64,000 bases of DNA from Brachycybe producta (GCA_036925085.1 JAUPFP010000025.1:434001-498000), one strand, 5' to 3'. Counted from the stretch's first letter, positions 28,985 to 41,715 are shown. The notes: generated from the sequence alone by a model not told the origin. Numbers and translations: made by a program.

Positions 28985-29460
28985 TAATATAAGTTTGATG
29001 TTTAAAGTTCAAAATCTGTTTATTCTATCTTTCAGATGAAGCAAAATTAATGGCAAACTTGAAAGTGTTTTAGAAACTAGAAGGGTAGCTCAATCACTTC
29101 AGAGTATTGTCAAGTTGATATCTTTTAAAATAAACTTTTTATAGGCAAAAGGTAAAAAAAAAATATTGTCTGCTTAAAAGGTCGGACCATTTTTAAACTG
29201 GCGCAAAAAAAGTTACATCTTTAAAACGTGTTAGAAACTAGACTAACAAGTTGGATATATTTCAAAATAATAACTTGTCATAGAGAAAATTTAAAAATAT
29301 TTTAAAAACTGACATAAAAAAAGCTTATTTTAAAAGATAACAACACGAAAATGCTCTTTAAGTGATTGAGTTGCCCTTCTAGTTTTTAAATTACTTTCAA
29401 GTTTTTCTGAATTTTACTTCTGAAAAGACAGAAATATTCAGAGTTTGAGGGACGCGTTTT
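28985..29460. mobile_element. F1 element with partial internal duplication
   Basis: After the left arm and core (29046-29150) a second left-arm-like stretch (GTTAGAAACTAGACTAAC, ATATATTTCAAAATAATAAC) appears before the single right arm at 29340-29450. Confidence 0.7.
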
Positions 29461-29469
29461 CACCTTATT

Positions 29470-29670
29470 CTGCAGTTTCAGAAATAGGAGAAATTGAAAG
29501 TGTGTTAGAAACTAGAAGGGTAGCGCAATCACTTAAGGGTATTTACATGTTGATATCTTTCAAAATAAACATAAAAAGCTTATTTTGAAATGATATATCA
29601 ACATGAAATTACTCTTAAGTGATGGAGCTACCATTCCAGTTTCTAAAATAGCTTAATTTTTGCTCCTTGT
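29470..29670. mobile_element. F1 element, short internal deletion form
   Basis: Left arm AGAAACTAGAAGGGTAGCGC and right arm ATTCCAGTTTCTAAAATAGC joined by only ATAAACATAAAAAGCTTATT. Confidence 0.75.
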
Positions 29671-30129
29671 AAGTTATTTTTATTATTACCTTTCTTTTCA
29701 CTAATTTACATCTCAATATATCTCTTGAGTCAGTTTTTGTATATATTTAACATAAGTATGTCATTGACTCATTACCTTTTATCAAAACGTTTTAATGCAA
29801 ATATAAATTCAAAGAAGAGCACATTTTTTTTGTTTAAATGTGTATTTTATGCAAATAAGAAAATAAACAACAAATATAGAAAAATATGCTATAAAAATTG
29901 TTACTTTTATGCAAATAAATGTATATTACATATAGCAAAGGTGCAGTTAATTAAATGTCTAAAGTAATTAATAGTTACACTCGTCAGAAGAAAAAAAAAA
30001 TAATAGAAAATGCAAATTCAAAGCAATTCGGTTGTTGAAACGTTTTTCTGACGAAACTTTTTTCAAAGAAATAAATTAAATTTATTCAACCTTATGCTAA
30101 TTTCGAAAAGTTATCCAATTTGTGCATTT

Positions 30130-30530
30130 TATGTACTAAGTTTTTCGAACTCTAAGTTATTCTCTGCAATTTCAGGAGCAATACTTAAGAAAAATGTCCT
30201 AAAAACTAGAACGGTTGTTCTGAATAACTTAAGATGGCTTATGAAAATATAGAAAGGTCTCAATTACTTTCAGGGTATTTTCATGTTTAATATATTTCAA
30301 AATAAACTTTTTTATAGACGAAAATTTAAAAAATATTGTCTGTTTTCAGTTGAGTCATTTTCAAACTGACATAAAAAGCTTATTTTGTAAGAATTATTGA
30401 AAATACCCTTAAATAATTGAGCTGCCTTTCTAGTATCTAAAACAACTCCAAGTTTCTCGTAATTTTGCATCTGCAAGACGGAATAATCAAGAGTTCAGAG
30501 AGGCATTCACATTTTTAAAACCACATTTAT
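30130..30530. mobile_element. F1 element, diverged
   Basis: Left arm CCTAAAAACTAGAACGGTTG and right arm CCTTTCTAGTATCTAAAACA, with TCAAAACCAC-type right end near 30525. Confidence 0.6.
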
Positions 30531-31170
30531 AGAATTTTCATGTTTAATATCTTTCAAAATAAACTTTTTAATGAAATAAAAATTCAAAAAAAAAATATTG
30601 TCTGCTTAAAGTTGGGTCATTTTAAAACTTGACAATAGAAAGCTTATTTTGAAAGATAACTTGAAAATTTCTTTACAATGACTGAGCTACTCTTCTACTT
30701 TCTTCTTCAGATTATTTTCATCATTATATTTCAAAATAAACTTTTTATAGTCCAAAAATTAAAAAAAAATATATATATGTAACTTAAAATTGAGTCATTT
30801 TCAAATCCAAGTTTCTCTTAATTTTACATCTGCGAGCCAGAATTTCAGAGTTCGAGAGGCATTTACATTTTTAAAACCACGTTTATAATAATTTCATGTT
30901 TAATATATTTCAAAATAAACTTTTTACAGACCAAAAAAATTAAAAAAAGTCTAACTTAAAGTTGACTCATTTTCAAACTCAAATACAAAGCTTTTTTTTT
31001 TAAAAAAAGATATCATTATTGAAAAATACCCCCTTAAATAATTGAGCTGCCTTTTCTAGTTTCTAAAAAAAAACACTTTCAAGTTTCTCTTAATTTTTTT
31101 ATGTTAACAGAGTTAAGAGGAGGCGTTTACACTTTAAAAATCAAACCTTTTAAAGTAGGTGCAGAGATAA
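30531..31170. mobile_element. cluster of at least three decayed F1 copies
   Basis: ATTTCAAAATAAACTTTTTA recurs at about 30553, 30737 and 30907, each followed by a GTCATTTTCAAACT phrase and degenerate right arms; TTTTAAAACCAC ends appear near 30520 and 30875. Confidence 0.55.
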
Positions 31171-31390
31171 TGACACTTAATGTTATCATTAGTGTACTCA
31201 AATGGGGAGGTTGTAACCATCATTATGCATTTTTTTTTGCGTAATTTTTTATGCAAAAAACTTTTGGTCTTAATCATTATGCATTGTGGTAATGTCAGTT
31301 ACAACAAAAAAAATATAACTTGTCAACTTGTCAACTTTACAAGACATTTTTCTTTGAAATTTTTAACAATTTTTACAATTTAATGAGACA

Positions 31391-31420
31391 TGATGATGAT
31401 GATGATGATGATGATGATGT
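31391..31420. repeat. (GAT)n microsatellite
   Basis: Ten or so GAT units in a row. Confidence 0.9.
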
Positions 31421-31484
31421 GAACCCTTTTAACCATCAAACGTACCTTTTAATGAAGACTGAATAACAATGTCCTTTTTTGTTG

Positions 31485-31520
31485 TCTTCTCTCTCTCTCT
31501 CTCTCTCTCTTTCTCTTTGA
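31485..31520. repeat. (CT)n microsatellite
   Basis: TCTCTCTC run of about 30 bases. Confidence 0.9.
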
Positions 31521-32396
31521 AGTAACTGAAATTACTTTTGAAGTTACTTTTTTTTTTCTTTTGTTAAGTAGAAATATTTCTACTTATCACATATACAGTA
31601 AGAGAAATACAATTTGTAAGAAGAAGAAGATGGAAAAGAAAAAAAAAACCAATTCCAAAGTGAAATTGACACAGTTTTTAATGTTGTTTGTCGCTCTTCT
31701 AGTTTTTTAGAAAATTCTTTTGTGTGTGTTCCACGTGCCGAAAGAAAAAATGAACTAATAAGATAGAAGAAGAAGACAAACAAAAAAACCTCCCTCCAAC
31801 TTTGATGCAATTTATAATAATGATGATTTCATGTGTCCTTCTACTTTTTTAAAAGTAAGTTTTGTTTTTTGAGAAGAAAAAAAAAATGTGTTTTAAAAAC
31901 TTGACCACACCACACAGACACATACATACACTACTTAAAAGAATGACAGTAATTTTCAAATGCAGCAACAACAAAAAAAATAATAAACCTCTCTCTCTTT
32001 TATTATAGGAGAGAATTATTTTGGTTGATTGTGTGGTTCATGTTTTAAGTTACAGGGATTCTTATTTATACCTCCGTCAAATCCTACAACGACAACAGCA
32101 AAAAAAAATATAGACATTTAATGTTGGGGATGAGGAAACTGTGAAATTAACCAATCATGTGTTTTTTATCCAAATCTTTCTGTCGAATTTGCCACTCCTT
32201 CCTAAAGTTCTGATTTGTGACAAAGCTTTTTTAACATTGGTTCCTATCTATCATAATATTCTAAGGGAGGAAGGAGGGACCTAAAAAAACCACCCTTTAC
32301 TTTACAGCATCCAACATATACAAGGTGTCATAAAAGTCCAATTTCTCATTTGGAAAAACAAGTAAATATTAAAGAGGGCGAACATCATAAAATAAA

Positions 32397-32465
32397 TTCG
32401 AAAAATCTCCGCAAAGAGCGCTAGTATCGTTTCTCTATTGAGCTCATAGACCCCCCTGATGTTAT
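32397..32465. mobile_element. F3 left-end fragment
   Basis: GAAAAATCTCCGCAAAGAGC through TTTCTCTATTGAGC and CATAGACCCCCCTGATGTTA matches the left end of the 24981 element; nothing after it matches. Confidence 0.6.
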
Positions 32466-33460
32466 ATTTGAAATATTGTTGAAAGTTTTAAATTCGCGCA
32501 ATGAAATTGGATAGAAAAATTAATATTAGTATTTATAATAGTAGAAAGTATCATTAAAAAGTAAAATTGACACAATTTTATTGGCTAAGAAAATATTTGA
32601 GAAGATTTTTTTTTATTTTTTCAAAACATCACATGTCCATATTTTGGACAAACCTATTTTAATGCCGTTTTGTAATCAGTTTTCAGAGTTTTGGATTTAA
32701 GTAGAACATATTTCATAGTTAAAATCACTTATAATTCAGGTTTTTTTTATTTTTTTTTACATGTAGAAAGATTCGGGGTTTTTTTTTTGCGTTTCCTGAA
32801 AAATTTCGAGCAATGGGACATGTGACGTTTTGAAAAGAAAAATAGCTTCTCATTTGTGAAAGAGGAGAGTTTTCAAATTTTTTATAGGCGAAATTAATCA
32901 TGAAAACTTAGGGCAAAAAAGTTTGTGCAAAATTAACAAAAATTGAAAAAAAAAATTGACAAATTTACTATTGGTAAAAGTGAAAATAGAATTCATGTGA
33001 AATTAAAAATTGTATGCTCGCTGCGCTCGTATTTCAAGAAGGTGATGTTTTGGGCATCCGTGGGTTTCCGTAACATTTGTCAAATAACTTGATTTTCCTC
33101 TCATTTCGACCCTGGGCTATTGGATTTAATTATTTGATGTGGATTTAATGAAATCTAAATCTTCATTGATGCATTTCGAATGAAATCCTAATCACAATAT
33201 TAAAATTATTTCACCAAATTAAAATCTAACAAACAAAAAAAAAATGTTCAAAAATAATCCTATCAAAATCCTTTTTAAATCTTTTAATTTAAATAATATT
33301 AAATGCAACCATAATGTACAATTAAATTTACACTGTTTTATTTTAAAATATACTTTTAAAATGTAGCTAATTTTAAAGATCTTTTTTATCTCTTTTTGAG
33401 GAAAATCCAAATTTTAATTAAAATTAATATCACTAGAAATTCAAATGGAATCCAATACAT
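32466..33460. other. AT-rich intergenic DNA
   Basis: No gene seen. TATTGGATTTAATT at 33119 and ATTGGATTCCATTTG reversed at about 33450 could be worn inverted ends of another element, and GCTCGCTGCGCTCG at 33016 looks transposon-derived, but neither is convincing. Confidence 0.3.
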
Positions 33461-33524
33461 CAGATTTGCAATACGTTGACATCGAAAATGTCCTCTCTTG
33501 TTGCTTGAACAAAGAGTACGTGGA

Positions 33525-33840
33525 CACTTTGTGGCAGCAACATGTTTCTCCAGTGTGGACAAACAATGTTTCCTGTTGTTGCTAAATGGTCCATGTTTAT
33601 GGAAACATCTTTGACATAGGTCAATACAAGTGTGTCCACTTGATTCATCTGTGTGGACACAGTGTTTCCTGTTGTTGCCACATGTTTCATGTTTATGGAA
33701 ACATCTGGCAACATACTGTAGGTCAATACAAGTGTGCACACTTGATTCACCTGTGTGCACATTGCTTGTTTAATGGAAACATCTAGCAACATAAGTTAAC
33801 ATAAATGTTTCCACTTGTTGCATCTGTTTGAACAAACCTT
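33525..33840. repeat. ~100-bp tandem repeat, two clear copies plus flanks
   Basis: CATGTTTATGGAAACATCT, GGTCAATACAAGTGTG and CACTTGATTCANCTGTGTG recur at about 33590 and 33690. Local palindromes (GTGTGCACAC, GTGTCCAC) occur inside. Apparent His/Cys-rich frames on both strands follow the repeat. Confidence 0.75.
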
Positions 33841-34263
33841 TAAGAATGTTCCGTAGATATTTATGTTGATGAATGCACAAAGTGCTCAATTTGAACGTTT
33901 AAATAACTAACCATGAATAAATTAAAATTTTTCTTTCTATTAGAAGGGACTTTTGTGACACCGTGTATGTAACACCTTTACCAATATACCACTTTACCAA
34001 GTTACCACCTCCGCGTTTGTGTCAAGTAGTTATGTAGACACATCACCACTACCAACCTACCCATTGTTTTTTTTTTACAGTTTGAAGATGGTTTTTTTTT
34101 TGGGTGAGGTGGTCCTAATAGGAAAAGACAATCTTAATTAAATGTGAAGATCTATTATAATTTTTGATGAGTAATTGCAATATAATATTACAAGAAGATC
34201 CTTTAAGTTTCTGCCCACTAATTTTTCATAGTTGACGTAAATGAACAAGTATCATAAGAAAGA

Positions 34264-34297
34264 ATGATGATGATGGTGATGGTGATGATGATGATGG

Positions 34298-34328
<31 letters not shown>
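34264..34328. repeat. (GAT)n/(GGT) microsatellite
   Basis: ATGATGATGGTGATG run of about 65 bases. Confidence 0.9.
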
Positions 34329-34675
34329 CTTTATATATTTATTTTAACGAGTTTTCATAATAATTGCAATTAGTCTTAATCCGTTAATTGGAGTGAAATA
34401 TAGGCCTATGTTAGGTTGCTTTTAATAGTTTTTTCTTTCTTCTTTCTCCTTCTGTTTCTATTGTTATTAAATGGAAGAATAATTTATTTATTATTTCTGA
34501 TATCATTTTTTTTGTTGTTGTTTCATGATTGAAAAATTCTATCAATGTTTAAGATTCTTAGAATGAAATTAATGAGATCTGTGAAACGAGGATGTTATTT
34601 TTTAGAAACACCATTATTAGACTTGTAAAATTGTGATTTATGAATTTCGACCAAATAACCTATTTAATTAAGGGT

Positions 34676-34706
34676 CTCCTCCTCCTCCTCCTCCTCCTCC
34701 TCCTCC
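34676..34706. repeat. (CCT)n microsatellite
   Basis: Ten CTC/CCT units. Confidence 0.9.
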
Positions 34707-34927
34707 TACACACATTATAACATATAATTATTAAGTGAGATGTGTCACTCATAATTAGCATTTTTTCGTGGTAACTGCTAAGGTAACTGAGTAGTAAACA
34801 CAGTTGTTCAGTTTTATAAACAGCTGATAATCGAACTTTGTATTTCAAGCAATGGTTTCAAGAGCAAAATTTTTTTTAAAAAAAATTTCATTATTTCAGA
34901 AAATAGAACGGGTAACGGAGTTACTTA

Positions 34928-35242
34928 ATACCTAGTAAACGCACCTGATAATTTAAATGCATTTAAATAATAAACGTGTTCTACAGAGCCCTCTGTGAAG
35001 GACAAACAAAACAATAGGTCGTCGAATTCAATTTAATTCAGTTAATTAATCTGAAAATATTGAGTTAATTAACTTAAATATAATTTATAGAAACTATTGA
35101 CAAAATATTGAGTTAGTATTTCAATTTTTAAAATCTTAATAATAAAGTCAATTTTTATTTGGATCGTGTCCTTAATTGTGTTCCGTATAATTCACCTAAA
35201 CATTTAATTTGAATTCATTTAACTCATGTGTGTACAAGGTAT
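34928..35242 (+). mobile_element. F2 element (copy F)
   Basis: ATACCTAGTAAACGCACCTG to GTGTACAAGGTAT. F1 arm sequence lies on both sides (GAACGGGTAACGGAGTTACT left, ATGAACAGCTGATTTTTGAA right), so it is again associated with F1. Confidence 0.75.
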
Positions 35243-35251
35243 AAGACGGGG

Positions 35252-35535
35252 TTATGAACAGCTGATTTTTGAACTCTTGATTAATTATTTTGGCTGTCAG
35301 AAGAGCAAGAGGTATTATTAGCATGTGGATATTTTTCAAAATAAACTTTTTTTTTATTGAATTTAAAGTTTGGTCATTTTAAAACTCAAGTTAAAAGCTT
35401 ATCTTGAAAGATATTAGTATGAAAATATCCTGAAGTGATTGAGCTACCATTCTAGTTTCTAAAACACATTTAAGTTTCTCGTCATTTTTGCACCTGAAAA
35501 CCAGAATAATTAATCAAGAGTTTGAGAGGCCACCT
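35252..35535. mobile_element. F1 element
   Basis: ATGAACAGCTGATTTTTGAA at the left, ACCATTCTAGTTTCTAAAAC at the right, then GAGTTTGAGAGGCCACC. Confidence 0.7.
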
Positions 35536-35690
35536 TAAAGTTTAGCCATTTTAAAACTCATCTAAATATCAAAATGAAAAAAAACCCCTGAAGTGACTGA
35601 GCTACCCTTCTAGTTTCTATAAAACACTTTCACGTTTTTTTCTTAATTATGCTCGTGAAAGACAGAATAACCAGATATTTTAAACTCAAC
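35536..35690. mobile_element. F1 right-arm fragment
   Basis: GTGACTGAGCTACCCTTCTA, then GTTTCTATAAAACAC and GAAAGACAGAATAACCAG, directly after the preceding copy. Confidence 0.6.
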
Positions 35691-35816
35691 AAATGTTTTT
35701 TTTTACTAACTAGAATAGTAAGGTGAATATGTTAATTTAAAAATCATTCTTTCATTAAATGTTGGTCCCAAAAACATGAAAATATGAAAATTATGTAAAT
35801 GATCATATGTGCATAT

Positions 35817-35987
35817 GTTACTGTCAATCTGCAGATTTCCTAGGCAATCTGCAATACAACTAACCTGTTAGTGAATCTGCAAAATACATTTTAGGTGTTG
35901 CATTTTACGCATTGACTAGCAGGTTGGTTGTATTGCAGATTGCCCAGGCAGCCTGCAGATTGACTGATTCCGCTGATTGACAGTAAC
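35817..35987. mobile_element. F4 palindromic element (copy 2)
   Basis: GTTACTGTCAATCTGCAGAT at the left and, reversed, GTTACTGTCAATCAGCGGAA at the right; shares ACTAGCAGGTTGG and CCTAGGCAATCTGC with copy 1 at 28062. Confidence 0.8.
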
Positions 35988-36193
35988 ACACATGTATTAT
36001 AATTAAATTATTCTTAACAAAAATGTACAGGTGACTTTATTCTCCCTTTAAGTCCAACTGCACCTCAAATTACGGTTTATTAATTTTTTTCTATGAAGTG
36101 GAAGATCGAAGATAAAATAAAAATGTGAAGCTCCGTAATCGAATCTATTGTCAATCAGTCAGTGACAATTGTATATTTGTCATTAATCTCATT

Positions 36194-36196
<3 letters not shown>

Positions 36197-36233
<37 letters not shown>
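36197..36233. repeat. (GA)n microsatellite
   Basis: Uninterrupted GAGAGA run. Confidence 0.9.
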
Positions 36234-36235
<2 letters not shown>

Positions 36236-36649
36236 GACAAAAATTTGATGACATTGTCATTTTTTTCTTCTTCTTGATACTTGATAGATATCAAGTTCCT
36301 GTATTTATATCGGTGATATTATTATATTATGAAGTAAACATATTCATAAACAGAATACTTATTATAAGAGTGTTGATGTCAATCAATATGAAAATTACCA
36401 ATGTGAAAATTCAGTGCAACTTAGAATTTGATTTATTGTTTTGTCATCAAATTGACAGATATTTAAAAAGGGTGGGGTGGAAGTTACTCAATAATATTAT
36501 TTATTGTAATGTTTAGTTGATATAGAACTTAATATAAGGCAACAGGTAAATTAAAGTTGTAATAAGTTTTGCCGTGTGTAGTGTTGCTCTGTTTGTGTGT
36601 TTATCTTTGTAGAGTCTGTGTGTACGTAAAGTGTGACTTTACACACATA

Positions 36650-37780
36650 AAGAGCAACAGTACACACGCTAAGACACAGAAAGAACGCGATTACAAAGAG
36701 CAAGAGCACGCACACTTACATGAAGAGCAAGAACACGCACACATGCATAAAGAGTAAGAGCACGAACTTACTTATAATGAGCAGGATCACGCACACATAC
36801 ATATAGAACAAGAATACGCACGCATGCTTAAAGAGCATGAGAACGAACCTTACTCATAATGAGCTGAATCATGCACACATGCATAAAGAGCATGAGCATG
36901 AGCACGCACACATGCATAAAGAGCATGAGCATGAGCACGCACACATGCATAAAGAGCATGAGCATGAGCACGCACACACGCATAAAGAGCATGAGCATGA
37001 GCACGCACACACGCATAAAGAGCATGTGCATGAGCACGCACACACGCATAAAGAGCATGAGCATGATCACGCACACATGCATAAAGAGCATGAGCATGAG
37101 CACGCACACATGCATAAAGAGCATGAGCATGAGCACGCACACATGCATAAAGAGCATGAGCATGAGCACGCACACACGCATAAAGAGCATGAGCATGAGC
37201 ACGCACACACGCATAAAGAGCATGAGCATGAGCACGCACACATGCATAAAGAGCATGAGCATGAGCACGCACACACGCATAAAGAGCATGAGCATGATCA
37301 CGCACACATGCATAAAGAGCATGAGCATGATCACGCACATATGCATAAAGAGCATGAGCATGAGCACGCACACATGCATAAAGAGCAAGAACACGAATTT
37401 ACTCATAATGGGCTGAATCTTGCACACATGCATAAAGAGCATGAGCATGAGCACGCACACACGCATAAAGAGCATGAGCATGAGCACGCACACATACATA
37501 AAGAGCAAGAACACGAATTTACTCATAATGGGCTGAATCATGCACACATGCATAAAGAGCATGAGCACGCACACATATAAAAACTAAGAATGCAAACAAC
37601 TAAAAAAAAACAAAAACACACAAAAAAAACGAGCACATACACACATGAGAAGCAAGAACAGACACACATACACAATAAACACGTTCACACGCACATACAT
37701 AAAGTGAAAGAACACGCGCGCACACACAAAAAGCAAGAGTACACTCATAAAGCACACGAGATCACACTTACAGAGCAGAT
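36650..37780. repeat. 33-bp minisatellite (AGCATGAGCATGAGCACGCA...), about 22 regular units
   Basis: Regular from about 36837 to 37580, flanked by irregular relatives. Because 33 is a multiple of 3 and the unit has no stop in several frames, long frames are open on both strands. On the plus strand (36837-37580) it reads HEHEHAHMHKE repeated, with ATG/ACG (Met/Thr) and Glu/Asp variants and two interruptions EFTHNGLN. An in-frame TAG at 36804 cuts it off upstream, and no splice acceptor or conserved domain is evident, so I call it a repeat, not a gene. Confidence 0.9.
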
Positions 37781-37860
37781 TGCACACATTTATTTGCATG
37801 TTATGTGTGTGTTCATTCTCACAATCTTTCTGTAGAGATTATAAAAGCTTAATGATTAGA

Positions 37861-39954
37861 GAAAAAAAAGGTGGTGGTGGTCCAGATTATTAATATATTA
37901 TGTAACACATTTTTTTAAAATCGGATTTACGACAAGAAATCTCTACTTGTTGAATGGCAACTCTTTTTTTCTTCTTCTCTTTTCCAATTCGATTATTTTA
38001 TTATAATTGATCAGCTTGAACTCAACAGTCACATACACACAGCTTATCATTTTAATCATAAGTTTATTCAATTACGATTTTTTTTTTGTTCGTAGCAACC
38101 GGGGTTTTTTTTTTTTAAAAAAATCCTGTTAATAGTAGAATTTAATAATAAAAAGGTGCCACAATTGGGTCTTTTGATTTCCCACTGGTTTTTCCATAGA
38201 AACGCAACTCTTTAATGAAATTGCTTCTTAATTTCCAGCTCACCTTTTTAAATGGAGCATAAGAAAAATATCACCTTTTATTGCAAATCTATAAAAGATC
38301 CTTTTATGAAAAATTTTTTGCATAAGATTAAAACAGATGATTAGAAAGGTTATTTTTGCAGCTAAAATTACTGTTTAAAAAGTTCATGAAGAAAAATAAA
38401 ACAACAAAACGAAATGAGGTTTATTATCAATTTATCAGTTTATCCGTAAAAAATAATGAAAAATTCTGAGTAATCTTTGTTTTAACCCACATTTTAGAAT
38501 GATGTGACACTTTTTAAAAAAAAAAATTTACAGATTTTTATATAAAAAAAATGAAACATTTTAATTTCTTTACATTTTGAAGTGATGATGGTTTTTTTCT
38601 AAATTTTTATTTTTGTCCAATAGAAAATAAGATATTTTGTGGTAAATGCTTCAAAAACAAATATGAGGAAAATTAAAGAAACAAATAGTTGATTTTAGAA
38701 CTTTTTTTTTCTTATTATTTGCTTCTTGATAAATTATTTCAAGTCATTATTCTTTGAAATTTTTTTTTGGGTTGGGGGGGGGGGTATTAGAATAACATTT
38801 TTTCTTGGTGATGTAATTTTTCAGTGACTTGCAAATTCAGTCTAGACTGTAATCTTTACTTTATCAATGTTATAAGTAAAGGTTTGCTTACAAGAAAATT
38901 TGTTATAACATAGTAATTCGGGACAAAAATTTACATAATTGACATAAAGGAAACGAATTACAGACCTATAAAACCAGGTCACAAAGCTCACCAGACTCAT
39001 TAAGGCCCCATAGAGGACCCATAGAGGTTTTTTTTTAAAAAATTAAAATTACCAGCCTATGGGCTAATCTAGACTTTTGTAAAAAAAAAAAAGCCCATTG
39101 GACCCTGGTTTCAGTGACTTCTTAAGAATTATTGGGGCCCTGTGCTAAGTAATATGAGGGCCCATAGGCCCACCCAGAAACGTGATATTTAAACACAGAA
39201 GGGACTTAGAAGGGAGGCACTTTAAAACTAATGGGCCCTGGGCTACAGCCCTACTAGCCCATGCCTTAAGATGGCACTGCCCCCATGGGCTTAAAAAAAT
39301 CGTTGATTTTAGACAAAAAAAAGTTCCAATTTAAACTTTAGTATTCAACATTTATTTTTTAAATTATTTACAAATTTGTTTATTTTTTGTAGAACTACAT
39401 TCTGTCATGTTGCTTTATAAAAATCATTTGAAATTTGCAATGTGTATTGTAGCATTTCTAATTTCTTAAATATTTAATTTTAAACGATTTTTAATATTTC
39501 GGGGTGGCGTTGGTTCTGAGACATACTGTAATTTGAAGTATGTGGTTTTAATTTTAGATTCCACAGGTTATTTTTTTTTGTTGTTTTAAAAATATATTTG
39601 GTCGGTTTCCTTTGTGGTAGTCGTCATTTGTAAGGAAATTGTCATGAAATCACTTGAATATGAGAGACGTACTTTCTTTGTAATTTTCCTATTCCTTAGA
39701 TGTAAACGTGTTTTTTCAATCTTTCATTCATATCCGGATTCATATATTAAGATAATAAAAAGCTCTTGCAATCAATAAATAGAAGGTGTATAATTATGCT
39801 GTTTTATATAAAAGGACCTTCTTCTTCTTCATTCTCTTTTGTTAAAAATTTGCTCATAAGAGTTGTCATGGAATTTTGTCTTTTTTTATCTTTTTGATTT
39901 TCTGATTGCAACCGCAAAATCACTAATTCACAATTTAAGAGCATCTTTAGAGAT
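37861..39954. other. AT-rich intergenic DNA
   Basis: No gene. The section 38960-39290 is GGGCCC-rich (GGCCCCATAGAGGACCCATA, GGGCCCTGGGCTACAGCCCT) and looks like a transposon remnant; similar GGCCTACGGCCTATGGCC scraps lie at 12290-12350 and 12900-12925. Confidence 0.4.
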
Positions 39955-40001
39955 ATTTAAGAGAAAGAGAAATAGATAATGAGAGAGAGAGAGAGATAGG
40001 T

Positions 40002-40045
<44 letters not shown>

Positions 40046-40232
40046 TGAGAGATAGGGAGAGAGAGAGAGAGGTACTAGAAAGACACAGAAACAGAGAGAA
40101 TGAGTGAGAGAAAGAGAATGAAAAAGAGAAGTACTAGGGAGAAAGACAGAGAATGAAGGAGAGATAGATAGATAGAGAGAGATAGATAGATAGAGAGAGA
40201 GAGAGAGTGAAAGAGTGAAAGAGAGAGAGAAA
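39955..40232. repeat. GA-rich microsatellite with GATA blocks
   Basis: GAGAGA runs interrupted by GATAGATA and AGAATGAAA; about 275 bases. Confidence 0.9.
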
Positions 40233-40315
40233 GAACAATTTGTTTTGTAATTTTATTTCTCTTAATTATTTAACAATTATGGCTTCAAGACATAAACTAG
40301 AAAGAGTTAATTTAT

Positions 40316-40615
40316 GTTGAAAATCAATTAATTCTGTCTCAGAAGCAAAATTAACATTTATTCGAAAATATTTTAGAAACTAGAAATGTAGCTCAATTTT
40401 AAATATTGATATCTTTTAACATAAGCTTTTTTTATGGCAAATTTTCAAAATTACACAACTTTAAGCAAAAGACATTTTTTTTTAAATTTTGTCTATAAAA
40501 CGTTTATTTTTTTTTAAAGATATGAAATATTAAAATAATAATTCAGTAATTCAGAGAGCTCTACCATTTTAAAAATATTTTCAGTTTCTTTCTAAAACGC
40601 AGAAATAGTTTTTGT
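40316..40615. mobile_element. F1 element, diverged
   Basis: TTAGAAACTAGAAATGTAGC left arm, TATAAAACGTTTATTTTTTT core; right arm poorly kept. Confidence 0.6.
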
Positions 40616-40815
40616 AGCGAAATTATTCTAGTTTTTCAGGAACAAAATAAAGAGAAAATTCGAATATATTTTAGAAACTAGAAATGTAGCTCAATCAGTT
40701 TAATGTATTTCAATGTTGATATCTTTTAAAATAAGCTTTATACAGTATGTGAGTGCAAAAATGATCCAAGTTTTTTTTTTAAAAAAAGTTTTAAAAGTTT
40801 ATTTTGAAAGATATC
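40616..40815. mobile_element. F1 element, right part lost
   Basis: GAACAAAATAAAGAGAAAAT, TTAGAAACTAGAAATGTAGC and GTTTATTTTGAAAGATATCA, then unrelated sequence. Confidence 0.65.
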
Positions 40816-41369
40816 ATCAAACCCCCATAAAAACCACAATAAAAACCGTTAATTTTTATTGTAATTTCTTAAAAAAAAAACGTCCTATTTTTTTTTTCGT
40901 AAAAGTTTCAAAGAAAAAAGAGTTGTTTAGTTAGAAAAGAGTTAAGTTTTCATATCAGATTTATAATATATTTTATCTTGGTTCCGTTCTAAAATGATAT
41001 ACAGTATTTTAATATTGTTTTGATGTCATTTAATGGATATTTTATTATCATTTATTAATATCTTATCCAATTTGATGTGTTTTTTTTTTGTTTCTTCTCA
41101 AGTGTAAAACGTATGGAATTGATTTAATATTTTTTTATTATTCTTTATTCAGTGTAAATTCTACTTGAAATGTGAAATTAGAAATAAGCAAAAAAAACAC
41201 TTGAACAAGATTTTCCTCTATTTTTAGTTTATTTCCATCTGTTGTTAATGAAATGATTTGAGGAGAAGGATATTGTAATAAGAATACATTGTTTGATATA
41301 TGAGTCTCAATTATCTCTGATAATACATGGAAAATAATCACTTTATTAATTATGTCCAGCATGTTTTCC

Positions 41370-41610
41370 TAGAACAAAAGCAGAAAGTGTTTTTATAAAC
41401 TAAAATGTTAACATTTTATTTTGTTATATTTATAAATAAAAATTCTTTATGGACAAAAAAAAATTCTAAAATATAATCAGCTTAAAATTGGATCATTTTT
41501 AAATTAAAATCAAAAGTTTATTTTTAAATTTATCAACATGAAAATATTATTAAGTGGTTCAGCTACTGTTTCTAGTTTCTAAAAAAACATTTTCAAGTTT
41601 TCTTGAAGGA
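41370..41610. mobile_element. F1 element, diverged
   Basis: Left AGAAAGTGTTTTTATAAACT; right TTAAGTGGTTCAGCTACTG then TTTCTAGTTTCTAAAAAAAC. Confidence 0.6.
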
Positions 41611-41715
41611 AGAAGGTCTTAAATGTTTCCTATCAAAGGGGATGTTTACACATGTTTATACATTAAATTTTCTTTGAAAATAAGAATTAAGAGCAGATTT
41701 AAAGATGAAAAGTGG

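Larger units (their letters stand above)
31171..32396. other. intergenic DNA with short simple repeats
   Basis: Contains a GAT microsatellite (31391-31420) and a CT microsatellite (31489-31520), both obvious by eye. No coding or mobile-element structure seen. Confidence 0.5.
33841..34927. other. intergenic DNA with GAT and CCT microsatellites
   Basis: GAT-type repeat at 34264-34328 and CCT repeat at 34676-34706. An F1-like scrap (ATTTCAGAAAATAGAACGGG) at 34896-34920 precedes an F2 copy. No gene. Confidence 0.5.

Noticed and set aside
33386-33792. Overlapping minus-strand frames with Cys/His spacing that looks like zinc fingers
   Set aside because: They follow the ~100-bp tandem repeat, the Cys/His pattern repeats with the DNA unit, and the plus strand is open as well.
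36828-37574. Minus-strand 248-codon frame of MLMLFMHVCV repeats, like a membrane protein
   Set aside because: It is the reverse of the 33-bp array; the opposite strand and other frames are equally open.
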